This document shows positions 5,849 through 12,367 of a stretch of 12,367 nt of DNA, one piece after another. Source of the stretch: Planctomycetota bacterium. GTDB lineage: Bacteria; Planctomycetota; SBBH01; JACQRN01. The notes beneath the pieces are model-generated. The model did not search any database. It saw nothing but the letters and a program-made list of their open reading frames with translations, and was not told the origin of the DNA. The DNA is taken from positions 1 to 12,367 of the forward strand of contig JACQRN010000293.1 in assembly GCA_016206515.1 (NCBI GenBank). Direction: 5' to 3'. The translations under genes were made by a program, and so were the position numbers. Each line of letters starts with the position of its first letter. Positions within the stretch are counted from its first letter, which is position 1.

Positions 5849-8064
5849 ACGACGCCGAACGCGCCATCGCCTCCAGCCCGGAGGCCTGGAAGCCCGCCGA
5901 CCCGGACCTCCTGGAACCCGCGCTCGCCGAAATCGGGGAGGCGCTCGGGACGCTCTCGACCCTGTCCCTGCGCCTGGAGAAGTCGCCGGACGACCGCGAC
6001 ACGGTCCACGCGATGTTCCGCGCCGCGCACAACCTCAAGGGGATCGCGGGGATGCTCGCCGCGCGGAAGATGGAACTGCTGGCGCGACGCCTGGAGGACG
6101 TCCTCGAATCCCTGCGGAAGGGCGCCCTCGCACCGGGCCCCGATGTCGTCGACCGGATCCTCCAGGGGACCGACGGCTGTTCGAGGCTCGCCGGGGCGAT
6201 GCGGACCGGCGAGGTGCTGGCGGAGGACGTGAGTACGCTGGCCGCCGGGCTGGAGTCCGTGCTGGAGGGCGCCCCGCCGGGGGGAACCTCGCCCCCCCCG
6301 CCCCCTCCACCTTCCCGATCCGCAGCGCCTTCCGCCGTTCCCGAGTCCCGCCGAGCCGAGGCCGCCACGGCGGCCCTCCCGGTGCGCTTGGGGAAGGTGA
6401 ACCAGATCCTCAACCTCGTCGGGGAGCTGGTCATCCGGCGCACCGGTCTCGGGGAGCGCACGCGCAACCTCAACCGGCTCCAGAGCGAGATGGGAAAGGC
6501 GGCCGAGTCGCTCCGCGCGGGGCGCGACCCGTCCCCCGAGGAGATCCAGGAGGTGGGGCGGCACCTGCGGCGGATCCGCAGCGCCTTCGGCGCCGTCTGC
6601 GAGCATCTGGAGGGGACCGACCTCGCGCTCGACCGGATCCTGGCACAGCTCCAGGACGAGGCGGTCCGGATGCGGATGGTCCCGGTCTCCGAGCTGTTCG
6701 CCGCGGTGCCGAGGATCGTGCGCGACGTCTCCCGCACCCTGGGCAAGTCCGTGGATCTGGCGACCGAGGGGGAGGAGACGGAACTCGACAAGGTGATCTG
6801 CGACCACCTGACCGACCCGCTCCTGCACCTGGTGCGCAATGCCCTCGACCACGGGATCGAGACGCCCGCCGAGCGCCGCGCGGCGCACAAGGGCGAGACC
6901 GGGACCCTGACCCTGGCCGCAAGGCACGAGGGGGGGAAGGTCGTCCTGGAAACCTCCGACGACGGGCGCGGGATCGACCCCGGGAGGATCCGGGAGGCGG
7001 CGGTCCGGAAGGGGATCGTCCCCGCCGAGCGCGCCGCGTCGCTGACGGAGGCGGACCTCTACGACCTCCTCTTCCAGCCCGGTTTCAGCACGGCGCGCGC
7101 GGTCACCGACCTCTCGGGCCGGGGGGTCGGGCTCGACGTCGTCCGGAGCGAGGTCGCCGCGGTCGACGGCCAGGTGTCCGTGCGCTCCGAGGCCGGGCGC
7201 GGCACGACGTTCCGCATCGAGGTCCCCCTGACCCTGGCGACGCTGCAGGTCCTGTTCGTGCGCCACCGCAGCGAGGTGTTCGCGGTCCCCACGGCCTCGA
7301 TCCGCGAGGTCGTGCCGATCGCGCCCGGCGACCTCGAATCGATCGGGGGTTCGCGCCGGTGCGCCTGGCGCGGCGTGCGGCTGCCGGTCCTCCCCCTCGA
7401 CGAACTGCTGGGGATGGAGCGCGCCGCGTGGGCGGAGACGACGCGGCCACTCCTGGTCACGTCGCACCCCGAGCGCCCCGCCGGGCTCCTCGTCGACGCC
7501 TACCTCCACCGCCGTACGGTCGTGATGAAGTCGCTCGGGACCCTGCTCAAGCAGGCCCCCGCGGTCCTGGGGACGACGATCCTCGGCGACGGCCGCGTCG
7601 TCGTCGTCCTCGACCCGGACGCCTGCGCGCGGCTGACGGCCGCCGCGCCCGCCGCCTCCACGCGAATCGCCGCCGCGGACGCCCGCGGCGGCGCCCCCTC
7701 GATCCTCCTCGTCGAGGACTCGGGGGTCGTGCGCAAGCGCCTCGCCGACATTCTGATCCGCGCGGGGTACGACGTCACGGAGGCGAAGGACGGCGCCGAG
7801 GCGCTCGCCTGCGCGGAGGGACGATCCTTCGACCTGGTCAGCACCGACGTCGTGATGCCGCGCATCGACGGGTACGAGCTGACCCGGCGCCTGCGCACGC
7901 TCGCGCAGTTCCAGAGCGTCCCGATCCTGATGGTGACGTCGAAGGAGGACGAGTTGGACCGCGTCCGCGGCTTCGACGCCGGGGCGGACGACTACATCCT
8001 CAAGCCGGTGCACGAGGAAACCTACCTTGCGCGTATCCGGCGGCATCTGGGGGGGAACCGGTGA
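5845..8064 (+). CDS. cheA: Hybrid chemotaxis histidine kinase CheA with C-terminal receiver
   Basis: A 739-residue kinase. The P1 (Hpt) domain spans about 20-140, with phosphoacceptor His62 in AHNLKG. No CheY-binding P2 domain follows, only a Pro-rich linker (about 143-180). The P3 dimerisation segment starts near 181 (RLGKVNQILNLVGELVIRR). The P4 ATP-binding domain has the N box HLVRNALDHGIE (328-339), G1 DDGRGID (372-378), F box near 407-420, SGRGVGLDVV (424-433) and GRGTTF (451-456). P5 is CheW-like (about 460-600). The receiver (619-736) keeps Glu624/Asp625, phospho-site Asp668, Thr698 and Lys720, so it should be active as output or phosphate sink. GAGG at 5834-5837 lies 7 bases before the ATG, which overlaps cheR (ATGA). 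The architecture matches FrzE/WspE-type kinases. Confidence 0.95.
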   Translation: MNDAERAIASSPEAWKPADPDLLEPALAEIGEALGTLSTLSLRLEKSPDDRDTVHAMFRAAHNLKGIAGMLAARKMELLARRLEDVLESLRKGALAPGPDVVDRILQGTDGCSRLAGAMRTGEVLAEDVSTLAAGLESVLEGAPPGGTSPPPPPPPSRSAAPSAVPESRRAEAATAALPVRLGKVNQILNLVGELVIRRTGLGERTRNLNRLQSEMGKAAESLRAGRDPSPEEIQEVGRHLRRIRSAFGAVCEHLEGTDLALDRILAQLQDEAVRMRMVPVSELFAAVPRIVRDVSRTLGKSVDLATEGEETELDKVICDHLTDPLLHLVRNALDHGIETPAERRAAHKGETGTLTLAARHEGGKVVLETSDDGRGIDPGRIREAAVRKGIVPAERAASLTEADLYDLLFQPGFSTARAVTDLSGRGVGLDVVRSEVAAVDGQVSVRSEAGRGTTFRIEVPLTLATLQVLFVRHRSEVFAVPTASIREVVPIAPGDLESIGGSRRCAWRGVRLPVLPLDELLGMERAAWAETTRPLLVTSHPERPAGLLVDAYLHRRTVVMKSLGTLLKQAPAVLGTTILGDGRVVVVLDPDACARLTAAAPAASTRIAAADARGGAPSILLVEDSGVVRKRLADILIRAGYDVTEAKDGAEALACAEGRSFDLVSTDVVMPRIDGYELTRRLRTLAQFQSVPILMVTSKEDELDRVRGFDAGADDYILKPVHEETYLARIRRHLGGNR

Positions 8065-8663
8065 GCCAGTCACCGAGGGCCGTGCTGGTCCTGGCCGCGT
8101 CGATGGGCGGGCCGGAGGCGCTGCGCGACCTGTGCGCGCGGCTCCGCCTCCCGGCCGACTGCGCGGTCCTCATCCTCCAGCACATCCAGGAGGATTTCTC
8201 CGCGTCCCTCGTCCGGAGCCTCGCCGACGCGGGAGCCCCCCGCGCGCGTCTCGCCACGGACGGGGACCGCGTCGAGACGGGCGACTGGCTCGTCGCCCCC
8301 GGCGGCAGCGATCTGGCGGTCGGACCGGGCGGCGCCCTGTCGCTCCAGCCCCCTCCATCGGGGCGCCCCGCCCCCTCCTTCGACCTCGCCCTGGAGGGGG
8401 CCGCGCGCGCCTTCGGAAGACGTCTCGTCGCGGTCCTCCTGTCGGGGATGGACGTGCAGGACGGACAGGCGGGGGTCCGCGCCGCGAAGGCGTCGGGCGG
8501 GCGCACGCTGGCGCAGGACGAAAGATCCGCCAAGTCGTTCGGGATGGCAAGGGATGCCGTGCGGGAGGGGCTCATCGACGTGGTCGCGCCGCTGGCCATC
8601 CTCCCCGAGAAGATCGAACGCGCGCTGGCCGCCATCGCGGAACGTCCGGAGGGCACGACATGA
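8061..8663 (+). CDS. cheB: CheB-type methylesterase without receiver domain
   Basis: A 200-residue protein that is only the methylesterase domain; ordinary CheB is about 350 residues with an N-terminal receiver. It removes methyl esters from MCP glutamates. The catalytic triad is visible: Ser14 in AASMGGPEAL, His41 in LILQHIQEDFSASL, and Asp134 in LSGMDVQDGQAGV. VAPGGSDLAV (78-87), PAPSFDLALEGAA (103-115) and GGRTLAQDERSAKSFGM (146-162) also match the family. The loop before Asp134 is one residue longer than the usual GMGxDG. The start is GTG, overlapping the cheA stop as GTGA, with a G-rich stretch just upstream. Without its own receiver, control by CheA phosphorylation must be indirect or absent, as proposed for FrzG-type proteins. 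Confidence 0.9.
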   Translation: MSQSPRAVLVLAASMGGPEALRDLCARLRLPADCAVLILQHIQEDFSASLVRSLADAGAPRARLATDGDRVETGDWLVAPGGSDLAVGPGGALSLQPPPSGRPAPSFDLALEGAARAFGRRLVAVLLSGMDVQDGQAGVRAAKASGGRTLAQDERSAKSFGMARDAVREGLIDVVAPLAILPEKIERALAAIAERPEGTT

Positions 8664-9217
8664 CATTGCGCGACATCCGGAGCGGGGGCGGAGAACCGGA
8701 CCTTCCGGGCGCCGCGCCCACGCGGGTCCTCGCCGGACGGCTCGCCGGGACCCTCTGCGCGGTCGACCTCGCCTCGGTCCAGGAGGTGAGGCCGTGGGTC
8801 CCGCTCGAGGCGGTCCCGGAGGCGCCGCCGTTCCTGCTCGGCGTCCTGGCGTTGCGCGGGCACGTCGTCCCGGTCCTGCGCCTCGGCCCCGCGTCGCCGG
8901 CGACGCCGCAGCGACTCGTCGTCGCCCGCCGCGCCGACGACGCCTGGCTGGGGCTCGCCTTCGAGGAGATCCGAGGGATCCGCCGGGTATCCGCGGGGAT
9001 GTTCCGGCCGCGCCCGCCCGGGGGCGACAAGCTGTACCCCCGCTATCTCGCGGGCTGGATCGAGGACGGCGCGGACCTCCTCTCCCTGATCGCGCCGGAG
9101 AGGCTGCTCGCGGACGCCGAGGAGGCGGGGATGGTCGACTGGTTCGGCCCGCTCGCGGAACGGCTGGCGGACCGCCCGGAGTCCAGGCCACCGGGCCCCG
9201 GTCGCCGCGCCCCCTGA
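8660..9217 (+). CDS. cheW: CheW-like coupling protein 2
   Basis: A 185-residue protein whose residues about 20-155 resemble CheW: VLAGRLAGTLCAVDLASVQEV (23-43), FLLGVLALRGHVVPVLRL (58-75), and LVVARRADDAWLGLAFEEIRGI (86-107). Residues 118-148 carry a LYPRYLAGWIEDGADLLSLI ending, which corresponds to the final strand pair. The C-terminal 25 residues are Pro/Arg-rich. GGAGGG (8648-8653) lies 6 bases before the ATG, which overlaps the cheB stop (ATGA). It is more divergent than the first CheW, as in FrzA/FrzB and WspB/WspD pairs. It could couple a second receptor set or act as an adaptor; which one is not visible. Confidence 0.82.
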   Translation: MTLRDIRSGGGEPDLPGAAPTRVLAGRLAGTLCAVDLASVQEVRPWVPLEAVPEAPPFLLGVLALRGHVVPVLRLGPASPATPQRLVVARRADDAWLGLAFEEIRGIRRVSAGMFRPRPPGGDKLYPRYLAGWIEDGADLLSLIAPERLLADAEEAGMVDWFGPLAERLADRPESRPPGPGRRAP

Positions 9218-9229
9218 CCTTACGCCCCC

Positions 9230-10129
9230 GTGCGCCTTCTCCTGACGTTGGGCAGCCTGCTCGCCGCCTGCACGCCCCGCCCGCTCCTGCTCGGGGCGGG
9301 GACCTGCCTCGGCTGGTTCTGGTGCTACGTCGTCCCGGTCCGCTGCGCCCTGGCGCGCGCGCAGGTCCGTGCGACGCTCGGCGTCGGCGCGCGGGAGGCG
9401 GGAAGAATCGTCCGCTCGGCGTGCGTGGAGACCGCGCGCAACACGCTCGAATTGATGGCGTGGCGACGGTTCCTGCACGTCCGGAAGGGGGTCCCCTGGT
9501 ACGGGATCGAGGGACTGGGGAATCTCGAGGGCGCCTTCGCGCGCGGACGCGGCATCCTCCTCCTGACCGGCCACATCGGCAACTTCGACCTGGTGGCGTG
9601 CTGCGAGGCCCGGCGCGGGCTCCCCGTCCACATCCTCTCGAAGCGCCTGAAGTCCGGCGGCGCCAACGCCTGGTGGATGGCCACGCGCGCGCTGCTCGGG
9701 GTGCGCATCCTTCCGGACGACGCCCCGCTGGCGCCCGCCCTGGAGGCGCTGCGCCGCAACGAGGTGGTCGCCCTCGTCCTCGACCAGCACTCGCGCGAGG
9801 AGCGCGCGGTCGAATCCCCCTTCCTCGGGACCCCCGCCCGCACCAGCAGCGCCCTGGCAACGCTCGCCGTCCGCTCCGGCGCCGCGATCGTCCCCTGCTT
9901 CATCCACCGCAAGCCGGACGGGACGCACCTCGTCGAATACCTCCCCCCCGTCGAACCCGCGCGCGACGGCGGCGCGCGCGCGCGGATCGAGGCGACAACT
10001 CGCCTCTGCCTCGCCGTGCTCGAACGCCAGATCCGCAAGCACCCGGGGCAGTGGCTGTGGATGCACCGGAGGTGGAAGGACCGGGACGGCCGGTCCCTTG
10101 TCCCGCTCCCATCCTCGCGGGCCTCCTGA
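9230..10129 (+). CDS. LpxL/HtrB-family lysophospholipid or lipid A acyltransferase
   Basis: A 299-residue inner-membrane acyltransferase. A hydrophobic N-terminal segment (about residues 2-38) anchors it. The catalytic H-x4-D motif is His115-Asp120 in LLTGHIGNFDLVAC. Downstream family blocks include VVALVLDQHSREERAVESPFLG (179-200), TSSALATLAVRSGAAIVPCF (205-224) and the C-terminal QWLWMHRRWK (274-283). LpxL-type enzymes add secondary acyl chains to lipid A; related members acylate other lipids, and the substrate cannot be told here. The GTG start lies 12 bases after the second cheW with no clear Shine-Dalgarno. Its place directly behind a chemosensory operon is odd; it may be a passenger or may modify the envelope under the same control. 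Confidence 0.88.
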   Translation: MRLLLTLGSLLAACTPRPLLLGAGTCLGWFWCYVVPVRCALARAQVRATLGVGAREAGRIVRSACVETARNTLELMAWRRFLHVRKGVPWYGIEGLGNLEGAFARGRGILLLTGHIGNFDLVACCEARRGLPVHILSKRLKSGGANAWWMATRALLGVRILPDDAPLAPALEALRRNEVVALVLDQHSREERAVESPFLGTPARTSSALATLAVRSGAAIVPCFIHRKPDGTHLVEYLPPVEPARDGGARARIEATTRLCLAVLERQIRKHPGQWLWMHRRWKDRDGRSLVPLPSSRAS

Positions 10130-10193
10130 CTCCCGTCTCCTGACCTCCTGTCTCCTTTCTCCCCCACATCCTCCGATGTACTCTGCTCCCGAC
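10130..10193. other. Pyrimidine-rich gap before the receiver gene
   Basis: This is the longest intergenic gap between co-directional genes here. It is almost entirely C and T on the plus strand. Imperfect 14-base repeats start with TCCTGAC at 10124 and 10138. There is no Shine-Dalgarno before the receiver starts, and no convincing promoter or terminator. A new transcription unit could begin here. Confidence 0.4.
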
Positions 10194-10580
10194 ATGCCCC
10201 TCTCCTCCGTCCTCCTCGTTGACGACTCGGCCGTGATGCGGATGCATGTCGCTCGCACGCTCCGACAGGCGGGGTACGCGGGGCTGACGATCACCCAGGC
10301 GTCCGACGGCGAGGAGGCGCTGCAACATCTCCAGGCGCACCGCTTCGACCTGGTCATCAGCGACCTGCACATGCCGCGCCTCGACGGTCTGGAGCTCGTC
10401 CGAAGAATCCGCGCGGCGGGGCTCGACGTGCCGGTCCTCCTGGTCACCGCCGAGGGGAGCGCCCGCAAGCAGACCGAGGCGGTCGTCTCGGGGGTGACCG
10501 CCTACCTGACGAAGCCGGTCACGCCCGATCAGCTGCGGGAGAAGATCGAGCCGCTCTTCGCCCCCGGGGGGACCGCGTGA
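10194..10580 (+). CDS. Stand-alone CheY-like response regulator receiver
   Basis: A 128-residue single receiver domain with no output domain. All phosphorylation residues are present: Asp10 and Asp11 in LLVDDSAVMRM, phospho-acceptor Asp57 in VISDLHMPRLDG, Thr85 in LLVTAEGS, and Lys107 in YLTKPV. It is a likely phosphate acceptor from the nearby CheA, acting by binding a target, as CheY or FrzZ do. The start could instead be ATG 10176, adding six residues; neither has a Shine-Dalgarno, and 10194 begins directly before the first strand. Its stop overlaps the next gene, a CheX-like protein, as GTGA, which suggests a regulator-phosphatase pair. Confidence 0.9.
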   Translation: MPLSSVLLVDDSAVMRMHVARTLRQAGYAGLTITQASDGEEALQHLQAHRFDLVISDLHMPRLDGLELVRRIRAAGLDVPVLLVTAEGSARKQTEAVVSGVTAYLTKPVTPDQLREKIEPLFAPGGTA

Positions 10581-11557
10581 GCGCGCCGGCCCTCGGACAC
10601 GAGGCGATCCTCCACCTCCAAAAACTGTCCAGGCAGCTCGCCGCGACCTCCGGCGAGGAATGGGGCCGCCTCACCGGACAGCCTGTGTTCGTCGAGGCTG
10701 GCACCATCGGGCAGACGGATGTGAAGGCGCCGCCCGCGGCGTTCCTCAAGGAAGCCACCCTCCACACCACCGCGCGCATCGAGGGGGGGGCGCAGGGGAC
10801 GCTGCGGATCCTCCTTCCCTTCTCCGCGGCGCTCGTCCTGTCGGGACGGATGCTCCTGCTGAAGGATGGGATCGTCCGCCGCAAGATCGCCTCGTCGCAG
10901 GAGGTGGACCTCGACACGGACGCCTACCGCGAGGCGATGAACATCTTCTGCGGCGGCGCGGGGCGGGCGTTCAGCTCCATGCTCGAGGTCGATCTGTCGG
11001 TCGTGCAGGAGCGCACGCGCGTGAGCGACCTGCGCAGCCGCAAGATCGACCTCGACCTCCTGTTCCCCCCCCTGCCCTGGGTTGTCTTCCATTTCCAGGC
11101 GGAATCCCCCCCGTTCCCGAAGGCGCCCCTGGCGCTGGTGATGGACCTCGATACCGCGCGATCGCTCCTGCCGGCGCGAAGCGCCCTGGGCGCCGACGGG
11201 CGCCGCACGATCCTGGTCCTGGCGCTCCAGGGGGGCGCGACGGGCGGGCTCGAGGGGATCCTTCCCCGCACCACCTACGAGGTGGTGCCGATCTCCGGGC
11301 CCGCGCAGCTCGACATGACGCTCGCCCAGGCGCAGCCGCACGCGGTCCTCGTGGAGGTCGCGCGCGACCGGACGGACCGGATCGACCTGTGCCGGGAGCT
11401 CCGAGCGCGCAACGTCCCCGTTTTCGCCTGCTGCGGGAGGACGACGGTCGAGAAGGAGTTCCTGCTCGCCGTCGCGCGATCGAAGGTGCTCGGGGTGCTG
11501 CCGATGCCGTTCGATCCCCGGACCACCCTGGAGAAGATGGAGTCCCCGCATGCGTGA
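10577..11557 (+). CDS. CheX/CheC-like phosphatase domain fused to degenerate receiver
   Basis: A 326-residue two-part protein. The N-terminal part (about 25-195) resembles the CheC/CheX/FliY family, which dephosphorylates CheY-P: GTLRILLPFSAALVLSGRMLLL (74-95), then DTDAYREAMNIFCGG (113-127), which contains the active-site signature D-x3-E-x2-N as Asp115, Glu119, Asn122. The C-terminal part (about 210-320) looks like a receiver, with TILVLAL, HAVLVEVARDRTDRIDLCRELR (255-276), VPVFACCGR and LGVLPMPFDP. The first-strand acidic pair is missing, the phospho-Asp position is Glu260, and the conserved Lys is Met310, so it cannot be phosphorylated normally. The GTG start overlaps the CheY-like gene (GTGA). 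The fold calls rest on pattern reading; the phosphatase role is inference. Confidence 0.7.
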   Translation: MSAPALGHEAILHLQKLSRQLAATSGEEWGRLTGQPVFVEAGTIGQTDVKAPPAAFLKEATLHTTARIEGGAQGTLRILLPFSAALVLSGRMLLLKDGIVRRKIASSQEVDLDTDAYREAMNIFCGGAGRAFSSMLEVDLSVVQERTRVSDLRSRKIDLDLLFPPLPWVVFHFQAESPPFPKAPLALVMDLDTARSLLPARSALGADGRRTILVLALQGGATGGLEGILPRTTYEVVPISGPAQLDMTLAQAQPHAVLVEVARDRTDRIDLCRELRARNVPVFACCGRTTVEKEFLLAVARSKVLGVLPMPFDPRTTLEKMESPHA

Positions 11558-12367
11558 AGGTCGGCTCTTCGTCCTGACCACCGACTTCGGCCTGCGCGAC
11601 CCGTACGTCGCTCAGGTCAAGGGGGTCATCCTCTCGGAGATCCCCGAGGCGACGTTCCTCGACCTGACGCACGAGATCCCCCCGCAGGACGTCCGGCACG
11701 GGGCGTGGGTCCTGCGTACCTCGTACGCATGGTGCCCCGCGGGGGCGATCCATCTGGCGGTCGTCGACCCGAAGGTCGGGACCGCCCGGCGGATCCTCGC
11801 CGCGCGCGCGCACGGACAGATGTGGGTCGGACCCGACAACGGACTCCTCTCCTGGGTCCTGCGGACCGACCCGAACGCCCAGGTCCACTCCGTCGAGAAC
11901 CCCGCGCTGCGCCGCCCCCACGTCTCCAGCACCTTCCAGGGACGCGACATCATGGCGCCCTCCGCGGCCCGGCTGGCGCGGGGCGCGCCCCTCGCGGAGT
12001 TGGGGCCGCGCGTGGACCGGTACGAGCAGATCCCCTGGCCCGAGCCATCGACCGGCGCGGCCGGGACCGGCGCGGCCGGGAACCTGCGCGGCCAGGTACT
12101 CCTCGCCGACCGCTTCGGCAACCTGATCACGAACATCGACGCGGCGCGGCTCGACGCGTGGATGGTGAAGTCCGACGGGCGCTTCCGCGCGAGGATCGCG
12201 GGCCGCGAGGCGCGCGGCCTCGTGACGACCTACGCCGACGGCGAGTACGACGAGGCGATCGCCCTGCTGGGGAGCCACGGATTCCTCGAGATCGCCGTCT
12301 CCCTCGGCTCGGCCGCCGGGTCGCTCCGCGCCGGGCCGGACGCGGAGGTGGTGCTGGAGCATGCATA
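11550..12367 (+). CDS. SAM hydrolase / SAM hydroxide adenosyltransferase, DUF62 family (3' end at window edge)
   Basis: At least 272 residues; the frame ends with TA at the edge, so the next codon is probably the stop (TAA/TAG). The family splits S-adenosylmethionine into adenosine and methionine using water, and is related to SAM chlorinase and fluorinase. Conserved blocks: LTTDFGLRDPYVAQVKGVI (9-27), DLTHEIPPQDV (38-48), VVDPKVGTARRI (71-82), WVGPDNGLLS (92-101), STFQGRDIMAP (127-137) and DRFGNLITNI (187-196). Of the Asp-Arg-His triad, Asp73 and Arg80 are present, but the His of FHGRD is Gln130 (CAG at 11937-11939). Residues 168-177 are a TGAAG repeat between the two domains. GGAG (11539-11542) lies 7 bases before the ATG, which overlaps the previous gene by 8 bases. 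Confidence 0.9.
   Translation, partial: MREGRLFVLTTDFGLRDPYVAQVKGVILSEIPEATFLDLTHEIPPQDVRHGAWVLRTSYAWCPAGAIHLAVVDPKVGTARRILAARAHGQMWVGPDNGLLSWVLRTDPNAQVHSVENPALRRPHVSSTFQGRDIMAPSAARLARGAPLAELGPRVDRYEQIPWPEPSTGAAGTGAAGNLRGQVLLADRFGNLITNIDAARLDAWMVKSDGRFRARIAGREARGLVTTYADGEYDEAIALLGSHGFLEIAVSLGSAAGSLRAGPDAEVVLEHA
12051..12080. repeat. Two identical 15-bp TGAAG-coding units
   Basis: Two perfect tandem copies of ACCGGCGCGGCCGGG (12051-12065 and 12066-12080) encode TGAAG twice in the linker of the SAM hydrolase. They match the units in the MCP tail about 7.5 kb away, in the same codon phase. Each unit has CCGGC/GCCGG arms around GCG. Confidence 0.88.

Noticed and set aside
9972..9984. Alternating GC tract as a Z-DNA or regulatory element
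   Set aside because: It falls within a conserved coding frame, and similar tracts recur across the window as a result of composition.
10078..10096. Hairpin GGACCGG-GACGG-CCGGTCC as a terminator
   Set aside because: It lies inside the end of the acyltransferase coding region and is followed by C-rich sequence, not a T run.
5260..10468. Very long minus-strand open frames opposite cheA to the receiver gene
   Set aside because: Low-complexity Arg/Asp/Gly/Pro translations; the plus-strand genes have clear catalytic motifs over the same span.
4894..11072. Runs of eight G or C in cheR (4894-4901), cheA (6292-6299), the CheX-like gene (10783-10790, 11065-11072) and the anti-sigma gene (1716-1723), as possible phase-variation tracts
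   Set aside because: Runs of this length are expected by chance in DNA this GC-rich, they are short for slippage switches, and all frames are intact.
10971..12362. Minus-strand frame of about 460 codons opposite the SAM hydrolase
   Set aside because: No domain is recognisable, and the plus strand carries a complete set of DUF62 family motifs.
1..12367. CRISPR arrays, tRNA or rRNA genes, insertion sequences, prophage genes
   Set aside because: None seen: no spaced repeats of CRISPR form, no transposase or integrase motifs, and genes are tightly packed.

Overview
The window is very GC-rich, with nearly every third codon position G or C and genes packed tightly on both strands. An LpxL/HtrB-type acyltransferase implies a Gram-negative cell with an LPS-like outer membrane. 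A GspK-like pseudopilin, an ECF sigma factor with a FecR-type anti-sigma factor, and a modular chemosensory array point to a complex high-GC Gram-negative lineage (myxobacteria/deltaproteobacteria, Acidobacteriota, or a candidate phylum of similar style). The sequence alone does not fix the phylum.

Layout. Left, minus strand (2735 to 1): ECF sigma factor, then a membrane anti-sigma factor with zinc-finger and FecR domains, then by ATGA overlap a type II secretion GspK-like pseudopilin that runs off the left edge. Divergently, plus strand (2758 to 9217): a six-gene chemosensory operon, cheW - MCP - cheR - cheA - cheB - cheW, in which every junction is a 4-base ATGA or GTGA overlap. Then (9230 to 12367): an LpxL-family acyltransferase, a 64-bp pyrimidine-rich gap, a stand-alone CheY-like receiver, a CheX/CheC-like protein fused to a degenerate receiver, and an S-adenosylmethionine hydrolase of the DUF62 family that meets the right edge at or just before its stop codon.

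How it works together. CheW proteins couple the MCP to CheA, a hybrid kinase with its own C-terminal receiver and no P2 domain. CheR and CheB would set MCP methylation, but the MCP has almost no periplasmic sensor, CheB has no receiver, and CheR carries a C-terminal STAS-like domain. This resembles Frz/Wsp-type (alternative cellular function) arrays more than flagellar chemotaxis, and no flagellar gene is present. The receiver plus CheX-like pair could be an output and dephosphorylation module for the same kinase. That link, and any link to the divergent sigma/pseudopilin operon, is inference.

Most unusual items: the CheR-STAS fusion; the CheX-like phosphatase fused to a pseudo-receiver with Glu at the phospho-site; 15-bp hairpin-capable repeats at separate loci (a TGAAG-coding unit in the MCP tail, the cheR start and the SAM hydrolase; a VASHT-coding palindrome at the start of cheW); and a His-to-Gln change at a catalytic position of the SAM hydrolase.
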